Source: Symbiodinium natans | Lineage: Eukaryota; Sar; Dinophyceae; Suessiales; Symbiodiniaceae | Length of the DNA stretch: 64,000 nt | Assembly: GCA_905221605.1 (NCBI GenBank) | Contig: CAJNDS010002152.1 | Coordinates: 64,001-128,000, forward strand | Reading direction: 5' to 3' | Part shown: piece by piece, positions 49,569-60,789 of the stretch | How the letters are laid out: each line of letters begins with the position of its first letter | How positions within the stretch are numbered: position 1 is the stretch's first letter | Position numbers and translations under genes: made by a program | Notes under the pieces: model-generated | The model's database searches: none | What the model was told of the DNA's origin: nothing | Seen by the model: the letters and a program-made list of their open reading frames with translations, nothing else

Positions 49569-50145
49569 TACTGCTAGTGCTCCGTGTGTTAGTATAGTAC
49601 TCTTGTCTTACAGTGGCTGTACTATACTACTTTATTCTCATGCTGTTACCGTTGTGCCGTATTATGCTGTCGCTTATTGCATTTTTTTTTTAATCTGTCA
49701 TTCTGAGGATATACCATGACTATGTTGATGATGGAAGCTTGAAGTCTAATTGTAAAATATCTACTGTCGAGTCATTACATTATTCTTTGAAGATTCTCTT
49801 CTTGCAAACAGCTATATTCGCATATGATTGCGTGTGGTTCTGTTTTGAGGATTGCACAGCTGCCCATAGTGTGCTAATGCCACGGGTAGCTCGAAGCTGC
49901 AATCTTACCAGTCTTACCACTACTGCTTCCTTGCCGCACAGCCACGAGCCAGCCCAGCCGTTCAGCCAGACCCCGGGCCAGTGCCACAAAAGGCTGCACA
50001 TCGCCACGCGTGCCGCGCGTCATCATGAACACCTCGTTTTCGGAAGGCGGCTGGGCTGATGTATACTCCCGTCCCCCCTACTGTTCAAGCCCATCCCCTC
50101 ATGAGATACTCCCCACGATTTGGTAGATGAAGAGAACAGTGTGAA

Positions 50146-50319
50146 CACTTCATATTTTGGGAAGTATATTGTATTTGGAATACTCGAGGTGCAAGGACTG
50201 AGATGGACATTTTGGAGTCTGCAGCTTGGTAGCACTTCATATTTTGGGAAGTATATTGTATTTGGAATACTCGAGGTGCAAGGACTGAGATGGACATTTT
50301 GGAGTCTGCAGCTTGGTAG
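50146..50319. repeat. Perfect tandem duplication, 87-bp unit x 2
   Basis: Two identical copies starting CACTTCATATTTTGGGAAGT at 50146 and 50233. The unit length is a multiple of three, so both strands keep an open frame through it, but no gene is recognised. Confidence 0.92.
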
Positions 50320-50405
50320 CATGCACAGGGTACCTTAGATGCGGCACGAAGGCATCCTAGCGCGTCTGTCCAGGTTCCCTCAAACAGTCAATTGTGGGAG
50401 TTCTA

Positions 50406-51709
50406 TCATGAGAATCCGGAATCCTTTTGCCGAAACGATGCCGCGTGGAAGAGTTGCTCTTCAGCATGTGTGGCGCAGGCCAGTTTTTCGGCAGCGACTC
50501 CTGAACAACCTCGGCTCTCGGCCAGGAGCATGCCATGGATGGTCAGGGCGGTACTTTGATGTAACTTCCCAAAGCGGAAAGTAGCTGAGGGATGGGCAGA
50601 CAGGGAAATCTTGCACGGCAAGTGCCTGGCTTGCAGCAAAGGTGTCCCACACATGCTGAAAGTCCACTTCATGTCAGCCTTCATGCCTCTCCTTGCCATG
50701 GATACGGGAGGGATCTTACATGTGAGGCATGACTTTGTTGCAATGCCCAGGCACGGCGGCTGGGTTCCTAAGACCGCTTCACCAGCGGCATCACTGAGCA
50801 AGTAGGTGGCCTGCACGGTTCAGCACATACACAGGTGTTAACTTGTGCGGCGCACCTACTTGTCATTGCAGAAATTAAGGAGGCTGTTACCCGGGAAAAA
50901 TGGGCATGTCACCGTCGCACGGGTGCCCTGTGAACACTCCGTGCGCAATCAGAATCCTCGGTTGCAATCTCTAGATTCTAGAACTCTGCACCGGAGCAGT
51001 CAGGCTGCGCCACCCGTGCATGCGCAGTGCCTCTGTCTCAGAATCCTCGAGAAGTTGACGCAGTGGAATGGACACTTCCTGACTTCACAGCAAGGCATCG
51101 CGGTGATGCAGCCGCTAACGTGACCAACCGACACCCTTTTCCATCTGGGCTGGGTGCGGAATGCCAGAAAAAAGCAGCTACCGTAAACCCTAAACCCTAA
51201 ACCCTAAACCCTAAACCCTAAACCCTAAACCCTTAACCTAAACCCTAAACCCTAAACTCTCAACCCAGCCCCAGGATCCCCGATCGTCTGGTTCATCGGC
51301 CCCACGCTCTTGTCATAGAGCGTCACGCGCACCGTTGTGGCTTCAACGTCCCACCTGCAGCATACTGCAGGGTTTAGTGGTTCAGGGTTTAGGGTTTAGG
51401 GTTCAGGGTTTAGGGTTTCGGGTTTAGGGTTTGGGGTTTAGGGCTGGCCGCCTGAAGCGTGATCTCTCTCCCCTGTTGGAGTGCATGCTCCCTGACTGCA
51501 GGTGAGACGCTGGGCTGGAGGAACATTTCGAGCTGCAGCCAGCTTGGTACTCTTGCGGTCTTGGTTGCAGGCACGCTGTCATGCCACTTCGGTGCATGAC
51601 TGGTGTGTAGAAACATCTCACGCGCAAAGCTCACACAACCAAATAAACCTAATTGTCGGCGTGCTACCTCTTCGGGCCCACGAGCACCTGCAGCAGAAGA
51701 AGCGGCCAA
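50406..51709. other. Anonymous coding-like frames and TTTAGGG tracts
   Basis: A minus-strand frame at 50406-50816 and another at about 51450-51709 (REMFLHTSHAPKWHDSVPAT) read without stops and could be exons, but nothing identifies them. CCCTAAA units lie at 51184-51258 and TTTAGGG units at 51370-51443. Confidence 0.4.
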
Positions 51710-52141
51710 GCCAGTGCAAAAACCGTCAGAGCATCCTCAAGTTCCTGAAGCAGAAACTCGCCTACGGAAGTCAGTCAAGTAAGCCGGGCGACCCTTGCTG
51801 CATCAGGTGCGGATCGCTTGCACACGGCAAGCTCAGCGTTTGGTTCCAAACCTCATTAGCAACCGATTTGACAGTATTTGGCGTGGACAAGCAAAAACTA
51901 AAACCAAGAACTTTGTGAAGATATTCCTGTACATGAAGCGCATGATGCTGACAATCTGCTCGAGACGAGCAGCTTGGAAAAGAATGGGTTCTGGTTAACG
52001 CCGTTAGCTTGTCCTGTTAGATCCGTGCTAGATTTGCGACTTTCTTGTCTCTCGAACTCAGGTGTTGAAGAAAGGGGGACGGCATCTGGCACCATCTGGC
52101 GCCAAAGGACGTTTCAGTCGCATGTCTACAGGGGAAGGCCC

Positions 52142-52195
52142 GCGTGTGTGTGTGTGTGTGTGTCTGTGAGTGTGTGTGTGTGTGCGCGCGTGTGT
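52142..52195. repeat. (GT)n microsatellite
   Basis: Interrupted GT run. Confidence 0.9.
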
Positions 52196-52941
52196 GCCAG
52201 CTTCGGAGTTAAGTCAAGCTTCTGGATTCCTGGTCTTCGTCGCCACGTGGGACCTTCACGCATCAGTCAAGGTTGCCAGCGACTGCACTTCCCGCTCCTT
52301 CTACCACGTGTCAACAATCGGGGGAAGGAGGAGATGTTTGTTTGTTCTTTCTGTGTTAAACTCTAATTACTCCCCCTAGAACCTTGATAAACAATTGTTT
52401 TTTAATATCCTCTTGGGGTTTATATGAACAAAACTAAACAATGATTTCCCAGGGGGATATAGTACATTCTGTGTGTACTTTCCAGGCCTGGCCGCTGCCA
52501 GTGTCTCCTCTTGGTGCAAAATCTCGACCAGCGCGACGGGATCGCAGAAGCCTCACCAGCACGGCACGCAGATGATCACCAGCGGGCATCTCTCCGCACG
52601 CAGCACTTACAGAAGCACAACCGGGAACTCAGCGCAGCCGAGGGACCATTCGGATACTTGGCATTCATCCGCCCTCGCGACACACCTTCCAGGCCAACGA
52701 GCTCAAACCATCAAAACACACCAAAAGCTAAACAAAAACTCCTCAAAGCACACAGTGAAGGGTGTGATGGCGCCAGGGCATCTGAGGAGCCATATGCTGT
52801 CGCCCCCACGGCCAAGCCGGCCACCATGGCTGCAGGCCCGCCACAGAAGGCGCCGGCAGCTAGCGGCGGGGCCAGGATGGTCGCTGATGCTCGGGGAACC
52901 GTGGCACGTCTCCCTGAAGTTCAGGGCTGGGCCCAGTGTGG

Positions 52942-53042
52942 GGGGGTTTCCGACATTTACGGGTACCATATTGGGGTCCTTTCTAGAAGGGAATACTACT
53001 TGGGGGACAGCATTAGGGGTCCCTTGTTTTTCGTTAACTCCC
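52942..53042 (+). mobile_element. Miniature inverted-repeat element, copy 5 (full length)
   Basis: 101 bp from GGGGGTTTCCGACATTTACG to TTTTTCGTTAACTCCC, with internal GGGTACC, TTGGGGTCCTTT, GAAGGGAATACTAC, TTGGGGG, CATTAGGGGTCCC matching copies 1-4. Confidence 0.8.
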
Positions 53043-54720
53043 GTGCAAACCTCTGCCATTTCGGCCATGCCGGCCCTTAGACGAGCTACACAGCTACTCA
53101 CTAGAAGGCATTCCGAACTGAGGCGCTTCTGCTCAGCTCTGGGACGTTGACAGCCTCCCAGTGGTGCACAAATTCAGAACATGCACGTTGCTACACGTTT
53201 CCAGAATGGTCCAGTGCCACTTGCGGCTGAGAAGCGCTCTTCAAGACCTGGGGCACTGCGCATGCATCTTCAGTGTATCCTACCGTAGTCTGCGCTAGTT
53301 AGCGGCTAGTTTTTTCCTGTTACTTCCGAAGAAAACGTTGCAGCGCATTGCGTCCAAGGATCAATGCCGAAGGCATAGGGTGTTGAGTCCTCTGAGCCAG
53401 GTCCAGACTTTAGTTTGGGTCGGCACCTTTCCGAAATCTTTAAGACACTGCATTCGCATGTCGTGTCAGGGCCTGTGCTAATGCGTGACTAGGTTATCTT
53501 TCCAAAAATCTGCATCGATTGGCCATTAATTAAACGTTTTAGAGCTACGATTAAGACCTGGCTAAGTCATAGTTGGACAAATCATGAAATCCATCACGCC
53601 ATCCAACCATGCATCAACGACATGACTGGGGGTAAAGTTGGTTAGCAAGTTCGTGTTGCTGAGCTTGACAGGCTTCTTCTGGCGTGCATTCCTGTTGTTT
53701 TTGCTTCCCCACTCCTCTGCATTGTGTGTGTGCTATCCTTGCTTGCTGTGGTTCTCATGTGTTCGATGCTTCCAGAAGGTTGTAATGTAGGCGTGGTGAG
53801 GGAAGGTGTCAGCAACTACCGCAGACCACATACACTCAGAAACCACTAGGGCCTCACAACTCGCAACAACCACATACACCCAGCAGGCTTTGCAGAAATT
53901 TGTGGAGGAATGCTGAAGTGAGCACGCTGCATGACGGGAAGCCCCGCACCTTCAGGAGCTTGCGCAGCTGGTTGAACTCCTTGGTCCCACGGAGCTCCCA
54001 GGGAACGGACTCGACCTCCTCCTGAATGACCTTCGTTGGGCCTGGGTGTCATGTGGGATCATGTTGGGCAGAGAGTGTGTGGAGCCGGTACCCCTGCACA
54101 GTCTGAGCTTGAACATTGAACAAGTGTATCCGATCCAGCTCCCAACGCAGACGTGCCACCGTCTTGCATGACGCAAAGGGAGGTGTGCTGCATCTCGCTG
54201 AAAAGCCTCTGGAACTGCTTCACCACCTCGATTCTGCAGGGACTTAACCATCAAGCAACTTCTCCAAAGACTTGGCAGTTTCTCTAACTCAGAATGCTCT
54301 CCGAACTGCCTCTTCAAATACGTGCATTATGTTTCATTGTTTGTGTGCTTTACCTGATACCTTGATAGTTGGGTACAATATATTGTTGTTCTGGATCAGG
54401 CACCGTTTTTAACATAGCGTGAATACTGATCTTGACCTGTCAATAAGGCATTCATTAGTAATGAACCTCATTTGAAAATATGGCTTATGCATTGTGTACA
54501 TTTTTGACATCGTAATCATGTGTTGGGTTTCAAAGAGTATGCGTTCAACTTGTTTTTATCAGATAACCTATTCTTGAATGTAATTCGAATACCGCAGGAA
54601 TATAACACGTGTTAACTTTTCATCTAGTTAACTACGATGTTAAGTTAGATGACACACACACATTATATATATATATATATATATAAATATATATGTACAT
54701 ATGTATACAATATTCTGGCA
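53043..54720. other. Mostly anonymous; AT-rich 54.3-54.7 kb
   Basis: A possible minus-strand exon at about 53950-54045 encodes KVIQEEVESVPWELRGTKEF then NQLRKLLK, and another at about 54170-54235 encodes IEVVKQFQRLFSEMQHT; both are helical and unidentified. From 54320 to 54660 the sequence is AT-rich without coding signal, ending in a TA microsatellite (about 54662-54710). A minus-strand frame at 54750-55000 may be one more exon. Confidence 0.4.
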
Positions 54721-56015
54721 TGTATATGTCTAGTATACACAATATAATAATAATTAGCAGGGGTTCTGCAGAACCCTGAAAACACATGTCACATCCCCCT
54801 GTCAAACTCTTGCTCCCTGAGTTGTGGCCCGACTCCGGCGTGTCATGTTGCAATGCCTTTTCGAGAGCGTCTGCACTTCTGGTGGAGGCCTGCGTGTTTA
54901 ATCTCAGATGGTGTCCGTGATGCGAAACCGAGCACATGCGAAGACAGCATATCATGAGGTTTCTGAACACCTCAGGGCCATGCGCAGGCGTCACAGGCCA
55001 CAAAGTTGCAGTGATGCTCGCAGGACCACCGTGCCATCTGGCTTGCCTTGACTGCTAGAGGCTTACAAGGCAACAAAAGCATCAGCCAAGGGATCTGAGA
55101 ATTTCACCAGGGAGGGAGTTTGAACATGACACGGGCTTGCCATCAGTAAATTGTAAATCAGACGTGAGGCAATGCCGCCGCCGCAAAGGCTGCATACCTG
55201 CTCAACGTCAAGCATCTCCACGCATCCTAGGGATGTGCTGCATCGCAGCTGACAACTTGCTGTCAAGCTGCGGTGTGCAAGAACGGATTCCAGCGCTTTT
55301 CGCTCTCCTGTTGTTGCTTATTGAAAGATGACGGCCCAGCCCTCCATGTATCGGCGGCATGGAAAGACAGTCTCTGGTGAACCACAAAGGTCGACGCGTC
55401 ACGAGACTCCAACAGTCGCTCTGTGGCAGTCCTGGAGTTGTTTGACAAGGTGCCCTCTGCTGCACCGCGGCAGCAGCCTGACGAGCTCTTCTCAGGCCGA
55501 AACCTGCCTTGCAACCCACCGTGCTGATCGTATGCCCTGGATGAAGGCCCCCTTTGCAGCCAGGCAGCTCTGCAGACATGGCTGGAACATACAGTGGCAC
55601 CGCACATGCCAACTTCTCTTCGGTGTGTGCGCGTGTGCATGTCTGCTTCTATGCAGGTTTTGCTCCGTGCTTCGTGAGGTCTCAGGAATTTCAGCTTGGG
55701 CTGGCTCCCGCCCCCCTCAAGATATGAAAGCCCCTTGCTACATGCGAGGTGGCGTTACCCTAAATGAGCCTCCACGCCCACGGTCATTGACAGGATTGAA
55801 AGCAACGCCTGGCACCTTGCCAAATAATAACAAACGTTCAACGTCGCTTACGACTTCTACACCAGAGGGGTCGCGTCATGAAGAAGAAAAGTCGATCGCA
55901 ACATGCACAATGGATCGCATATATGTCGTCATCAAGACATCTTTCGCTTTTGCCTGTGCGTAAGGAAAGCAAAACCGTCCCACAGTCGAGAAAACATGTA
56001 TGCCGTCATTCGAGT

Positions 56016-56414
56016 TCAGAAGCCGTTTCGCCCCCACACCACCAGGGCGATGGACATGGAGAACATGGACAGCAGCACCACGAAGGTGATGTTGGGGTTC
56101 TCCAGCGGGGACCTCGTGCCATTGTGACTAGATTCGACTAGATAGTGCGGAGCCTGTTGGGGAAGATCCCTCATACATTTCTAGGGAATGACGAAAGCCT
56201 CTTCTAACGACAACACGAGGGACAGGTCTGCTGTGAGCACGGAGCTTGCCTCATTGAGTGGTGCGATGCCTGCCACGACTGCCTCCGCACTGGCATGGGC
56301 CGCATGGGTGACCTCCGCCGGTGCAACGAAGCCCGGCACAAGGCTCAGAACGTAGCACGCGGCTGCCAGCAGCAACACCGCCAACGGCGATCGATGCATC
56401 TTCGCCATGTTCAC
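56016..56414 (-). CDS. petN: Cytochrome b6f subunit PetN, nuclear, plastid-targeted (copy A)
   Basis: PetN is a one-helix subunit of the thylakoid cytochrome b6f complex. Exon 1 (56215-56414) encodes 66 residues: start MNMAKMHRSPLAV, a hydrophobic signal-peptide core, then GFVAPAEV, the FVAP motif that marks the start of dinoflagellate plastid transit peptides. Exon 2 (56016-56112) ends with 29 residues, LENPNITFVVLLSMFS then MSIALVVWGRNGF and TGA. That equals the length of PetN, and its ending VVWGRNGF matches cyanobacterial PetN as I recall it. The predicted intron, 56113-56214, has a GT donor and AG|G acceptor in phase 2, giving a 98-residue precursor. Peridinin dinoflagellates keep few genes on plastid minicircles, so a nuclear petN is expected. 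A second copy lies 986 bp away. Confidence 0.88.
56113..56219 (-). mobile_element. Introner-like element forming the petN copy A intron
   Basis: 107 bp bounded by CTCGTG and CACGAG, with imperfect inverted termini (CTCGTGTTGTCGTTAGA against CTCGTGCCATTGTGACTAGA). A GTCC lies on both sides on the coding strand and could be a target duplication. A related 97-bp copy stands alone at 56759-56855. Confidence 0.65.
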
Positions 56415-56755
56415 CTGCGACTCAAGGCAAGAATCAAGGCTTGGCTAGAGCTGACGCTCAGGACCCACCCACCCCCCCCCCCCCCCCCCCAATCTTTTTT
56501 CCGCAACATCCTTTCACAACATGACCGTGCGCACTGAGCAGGGTGCGCGAGCAACCGCACCTGCACCTTCCAAATGCGCAGCTGGCTCCACTCCACAGAA
56601 TCTTTGAGCCCATCCAGGCCGCAAGCGTTTCACAGCAGATGCCCTGCCCTAGTCCAAAATCACACGAACCACCAACGAGATGCATAGCTTGATGCGAACG
56701 GATTTGAAGTGCCACTAAGGTGGCATTATGCTTGGGTAGAGGACGCATGTGTTTT

Positions 56756-56855
56756 GACCTCGTGCCATTGTGACTAGATAGTGCGGAACCTGTTGGGGAA
56801 GATCCCTCATACATTTCTAGGGAATGACGAAAGCCTCTTCTACCGACAACACGAG
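56756..56855 (-). mobile_element. Free-standing copy of the petN intron element
   Basis: It matches the petN introns from CTCGTG to CACGAG but lacks the 10-bp ATTCGACTAG direct repeat and has one substitution near the other end. Neither flank matches petN exon sequence, so it is not a decayed third gene copy in any simple way. Confidence 0.8.
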
Positions 56856-57001
56856 TCTCGAAATGCAAGCAGCAACGTCAACAGAACTTCATGAAGCGAT
56901 CTAGATCTGCATGCCTTTGGTTTTCTTGCAGCGGCAGTATACCGGTTCGTATCTAATCATCTAATCAGCCGGAGAAGGAAACTTTACTACTTCAAGTAGA
57001 C

Positions 57002-57400
57002 TCAGAAGCCGTTTCGCCCCCACACCACCAGGGCGATGGACATGGAGAACATGGACAGCAGCACCACGAAGGTGATGTTGGGGTTCTCCAGCGGGGACCT
57101 CGTGCCATTGTGACTAGATTCGACTAGATAGTGCGGAGCCTGTTGGGGAAGATCCCTCATACATTTCTAGGGAATGACGAAAGCCTCTTCTAACGACAAC
57201 ACGAGGGACAGGTCTGCTGTGAGCACGGAGCTTGCCTCATTGAGTGGTGCGATGCCTGCCACGACTGCCTCCGCACTGGCATGGGCCGCATGGGTGACCT
57301 CCGCCGGTGCAACGAAGCCCGGCACAAGGCTCAGAACGTAGCACGCGGCTGCCAGCAGCAACACCTCCAACGGCGATCGATGCATCTTCGCCATGTTCAC
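57002..57400 (-). CDS. petN: Cytochrome b6f subunit PetN, nuclear, plastid-targeted (copy B)
   Basis: Same structure as copy A at a constant offset of 986 bp: exon 1 57201-57400, intron 57099-57200, exon 2 57002-57098. By eye the two copies differ at one base over about 400 bp, giving Ala to Glu at residue 12 (MHRSPLE in place of MHRSPLA), in front of the signal-peptide core. The identity includes the intron and stops within a few bases of the start and stop codons: both have AGGTGAAC before the ATG, then unrelated sequence. This suggests recent duplication or gene conversion. The added Glu might weaken targeting of this copy; that is inference. Confidence 0.88.
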
Positions 57401-57402
57401 CT

Positions 57403-59440
57403 ACTCACAGGTACGCCGAGCTCGGTTAGGCTTTCTAACATGTGGTCTACACCAGTTTGTCATCCGCAACGCGCTGTTTCTTGTGGACGGTTTTGCGATG
57501 GTTCTTTTATCTTTTCTGTTTTTTTTTTTTTTTTTTGGGGGGGGGTTTCTTTCCGAACCCAAGCACGCTGCAGTCCGGCCTCCTTTCGTTTCGGACACTG
57601 CGCAGGCGCTGCGTGTGTGGGGTGTTGCCTTTGAGCCGAGCAGCTGTTCGGCTTCAGCACCTCGCTGCCAGAAACACCTTCCATCCCTTGATCAGTGGCA
57701 GAGCCTAGCGCAAGCTTTTTGATGCACAAGGCGTGTTGTTTTGAGCCAGGCTTGGGCTTCAGAGCAGTCAGGAGATTTTTTTCTCTGACTATGCTATACA
57801 GCAAGATTCGGCAATACCTTTGAATTTGTGGCCTGCCTTTGAGGTCGCCAGCTGGATTCGTCTCCCAGAGCTCACCAGCGCTGGTCGACCCTCCTGAAGG
57901 TTTTTTTGCGCGCGAAGCTGCATCTGACGTTATGATTCCTGAGAAACCCAGCAACATCCAACACAGCATTATAACACCAGACAATCTTCCGACAGGGCCA
58001 GGGCGCACTGCTGATCACCGCATTCTGAGGCGAGACACATGCTTCCAAAGGGCTTCGCCCTGGAAGCCATGTAAAAATCGGGTTGATACGAGCGTGTCCT
58101 ATGACTGTGTCAACACGCGAACTGGCCAAAGGACTGTGCTGTCTCAACTTGCACTCAAGACAATGCACGCAGAATCCATGAGTTGTTTTGCTGGCAGTGT
58201 GCCTCTCAATACTTATCCTCGAAGGAGACTGTCTGCAGCACAGCACTGCTCAGTTTATCATCGTGCAGCAGGCTCATTTTCCTGAAGCGCGGCATGAGGC
58301 ACGGACGCACGGAGCTCGTGACTATGCTGCCAGCTGCGAGTCTCTATATGTCGGATATGTCGTGATCCAGGGTCCCAACCCGGCTGGCAGCGTTTGAAGC
58401 ACCGGAAATCCACAAAGGGAGAGTGAGGAACGTTTTTCGCCTGGCAGCACAGCTTCGGCCATGTTGAAATCATCTTTGATCGAAGCTCATGCTCTGACAC
58501 TTTCATGTACTTTCATGTGCACCGAGGTCTTTGTTCTTGAGCACCTGGGTGTGAGCGCAAATGGGCGTCGTCCAAATCTCCTTGCATGGAACTTTGGAAC
58601 TTTGGAGAAGGGGCAAGGGAATCTGTTGGCCTTCTGGCGAGCAACTCGAGACAATGACAACAGCCAAGCGCTCAGGCAAGTTTCGCACCGCCCTGTGTGG
58701 CTTCGGAACTCGAAGCCGTAGCAGAAGATGTTCCAGTCATTGCACAGCCTTGTCACATTAAACCCATCTAGTCTGGATGCCCAAGACTTCACGAGCGGCT
58801 GCTCATAGCAGCAAGGCACAGCACAAAGCTCCCAGCCCCTCTTGTTTCTCCTCCAGTGTACTAAGCTGCACATTGGCAAATGCCGTCGCCCATCCCGCGG
58901 CCGGGCAGTGCAATTTCAGATTTGCAGTGGTCCCAACCTCAGGAAGAGCCAGCACTGAGCAGGAGCGCGGTAGCAACTTACACCTTGACGAATGCAGAAT
59001 ACAGGCTCAGGGCACCGGCCGAAGATCAGTGTTTCCAGCAGTGAGTATCTATCTGCACCTACAGCCGGCTTTGCCAGAGCAGAGCTGAAAGCACTGCTGC
59101 AAGCTTAGGAGGTGATGGTGGAGCGCGTGCTCTTGAGAAGGCATAGTCGGACGACTTTCGACTCCAATTCCCTTCTCCTGAAACTTCCGCCCCTTGGCCC
59201 ATAAGCTACAAGACTCCATAGATGCCATAGCTGGCAGGAGACATGGCTTAAAACACAAGGAGCATCTTTGAAAAGGCCAAGCTGCAATTCGGGTCTTCTG
59301 AGCTTAGGCACAACACAGGCTCCCTGAGTTGACAAGCATGGCAGGGCCGAGGGCTCTTGGATAACATCATTCGCCAAACAGCGGCAGCTTTTGTAGCCCC
59401 CTAAACCGAGCTGAAATCCCCCCTGATCTCTGCCCAGACG
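57403..59440. other. No assigned gene
   Basis: The segment holds a T16G8 run near 57523, a minus-strand frame of 182 codons (57460-58008) whose C-terminal part is poly-A translation, and a possible exon around 58690-58800 (GFNVTRLCNDWNIFCYGFEF). None can be identified. Confidence 0.45.
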
Positions 59441-59460
59441 CATCGCATCCTTCTCAAAGT

Positions 59461-59995
59461 ACGCTTCGGATCCGACATGGTGGTAGATGGGAAGTGGCGG
59501 GACGTGCGGGACAGGGTCGCGCGACCGGGTGATGCGCCAAAGGTTCACTTTCCGATCGAAATTTCCAGCCTTGGCCCAGTGATGTATGCTGCATGTCACC
59601 TGCTCTGGAGAATCAGGGTACTTAGTAGCCCATGAGAAGTGTAGGTATAACCCGCATATAAGCCCCTTAAGTACCCCTATGGGGTTGTGATTGGGTTGTA
59701 AGGACCACATCATAGCTTCTGCTCAGGCACGAAGGAATCATGAAAGGCTTCGTTGCCAACCCGTGGAGACTCGAAGTTGTAAGAAAGGCCGACGCTGTAG
59801 CCTCGAAGCTGCCTCAGACATGGAGGTAGATAAAGCGACCATAGGGTTTAGGATTTGGGGTTTAGGGTTTAGGCAACACACTGCTCATCCGATGGGTCTC
59901 CCTAATCTTGCAGAGCATCAACATGTACATGCCGATGGTTGCCACTGCCGCGCCCAGCGAATGTCCCGTCAGCAGGATGGTGCCATGTTCTGTGC
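59461..59995 (-). CDS. Class 3 (fungal-type) lipase fragment, three exons
   Basis: Exon about 59908-59995 encodes TEHGTILLTGHSLGAAVATI, with the GHSLG nucleophile elbow (catalytic Ser). Exon 59731-59812 encodes YNFESPRVGNEAFHDSF, the TFGxPRVGNxxF motif. Exon about 59461-59569 encodes NLWRITRSRDPVPHVPPLP then IYHHVGSEAYFE, supplying the catalytic Asp (RDPVP) and His (HHVG). Spacing and order are those of the alpha/beta-hydrolase class 3 lipases, which hydrolyse acylglycerols. The last two exons join in phase 0 (GT donor, AG|GC). N-terminal exons, lid and C-terminus were not found; upstream sequence runs into the retroelement repeats at 60.5 kb, so the gene may be interrupted or truncated. Confidence 0.82.
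59842..59873 (+). repeat. TTTAGGG tract in a lipase intron
   Basis: Four degenerate units between the GHSLG exon and the PRVGN exon. Confidence 0.85.
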
Positions 59996-60506
59996 CTGTT
60001 CTTTAGGTATATTCAATGTTCAACCAAGCATGAACCATGAAGCAGACGTGACACTAAGTGCAACTACACATCGTCGGGAGAAAACACATCTACTGCAAGC
60101 TTTGCCTGGAATACAGCCGTTGTCAACAAGGACTCGCCTCAGTGCATTTCTGTCTTGGCTGTGGTGGTGCTCAATTCAAGTACGCAAGGACACCGTCAGA
60201 GTAGTCCCATCCATACCACACCAGTGGTGCTGTTTGCCTTCATGATCTCTCGGGACTACGCGCGCGCACTTTCAAAAACCCCTGTCAAACCCCGACCCCT
60301 AGGGCCTAAACCTTAAACCTAACACTCGTGTAGCTGCCAGGGGGCGCGAGCTTCGCCTCTACACCGGACCACACGCGCCAAAAGCCATCAAACACTTGGC
60401 AGCCTTCACAATCCTCGAGATGTGTTTCCGGGGGAGAAGCCTATGGGTTCGCTGCTGTGCCCAGGATGCGGGCAATCTTCTTGCTACTAAAGCCCACAAC
60501 CCCAAA

Positions 60507-60661
60507 GACAATTGCTTTACCGCTCCCCAAGCAACCGCCATTAAAGCAAGCAGTGCTGTCGCTCTCTGTTCTTGTTTTCAATCAGTTGGTCGTAAGGTCG
60601 CTCTTCTTGCTAATCGGATCGGAGATGATCCGAAAACTCAAGAGGGCCGGGATCACACCCA
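60507..60661. repeat. 155-bp direct repeat, copy 1
   Basis: Identical by eye to 60790-60944, starting GACAATTGCTTTACCGCTCC. The two copies are separated by 128 bp. Beside its end, CGGGTGTGATCC (about 60685-60696) is the inverse of GGGATCACACCC at the repeat end. Confidence 0.9.
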
Positions 60662-60789
60662 GGGAGCGGGTGGGTGGGTAAAACTTCGGGTGTGATCCTT
60701 GATGCCAAAATGGCCACAAAGGTACACACACATTCCCACCAACCACGCTGAGCATTTGTCACTTCAACAAAGCAAGCAATGTTTGACAT

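Noticed and set aside
52473-53150. 225-codon plus-strand frame (and a 189-codon one in another phase)
   Set aside because: Both run straight through the miniature element at 52942-53042 and compete with a coding-like minus-strand frame (GAFCGGPAAMVAGLAVG); no motif.
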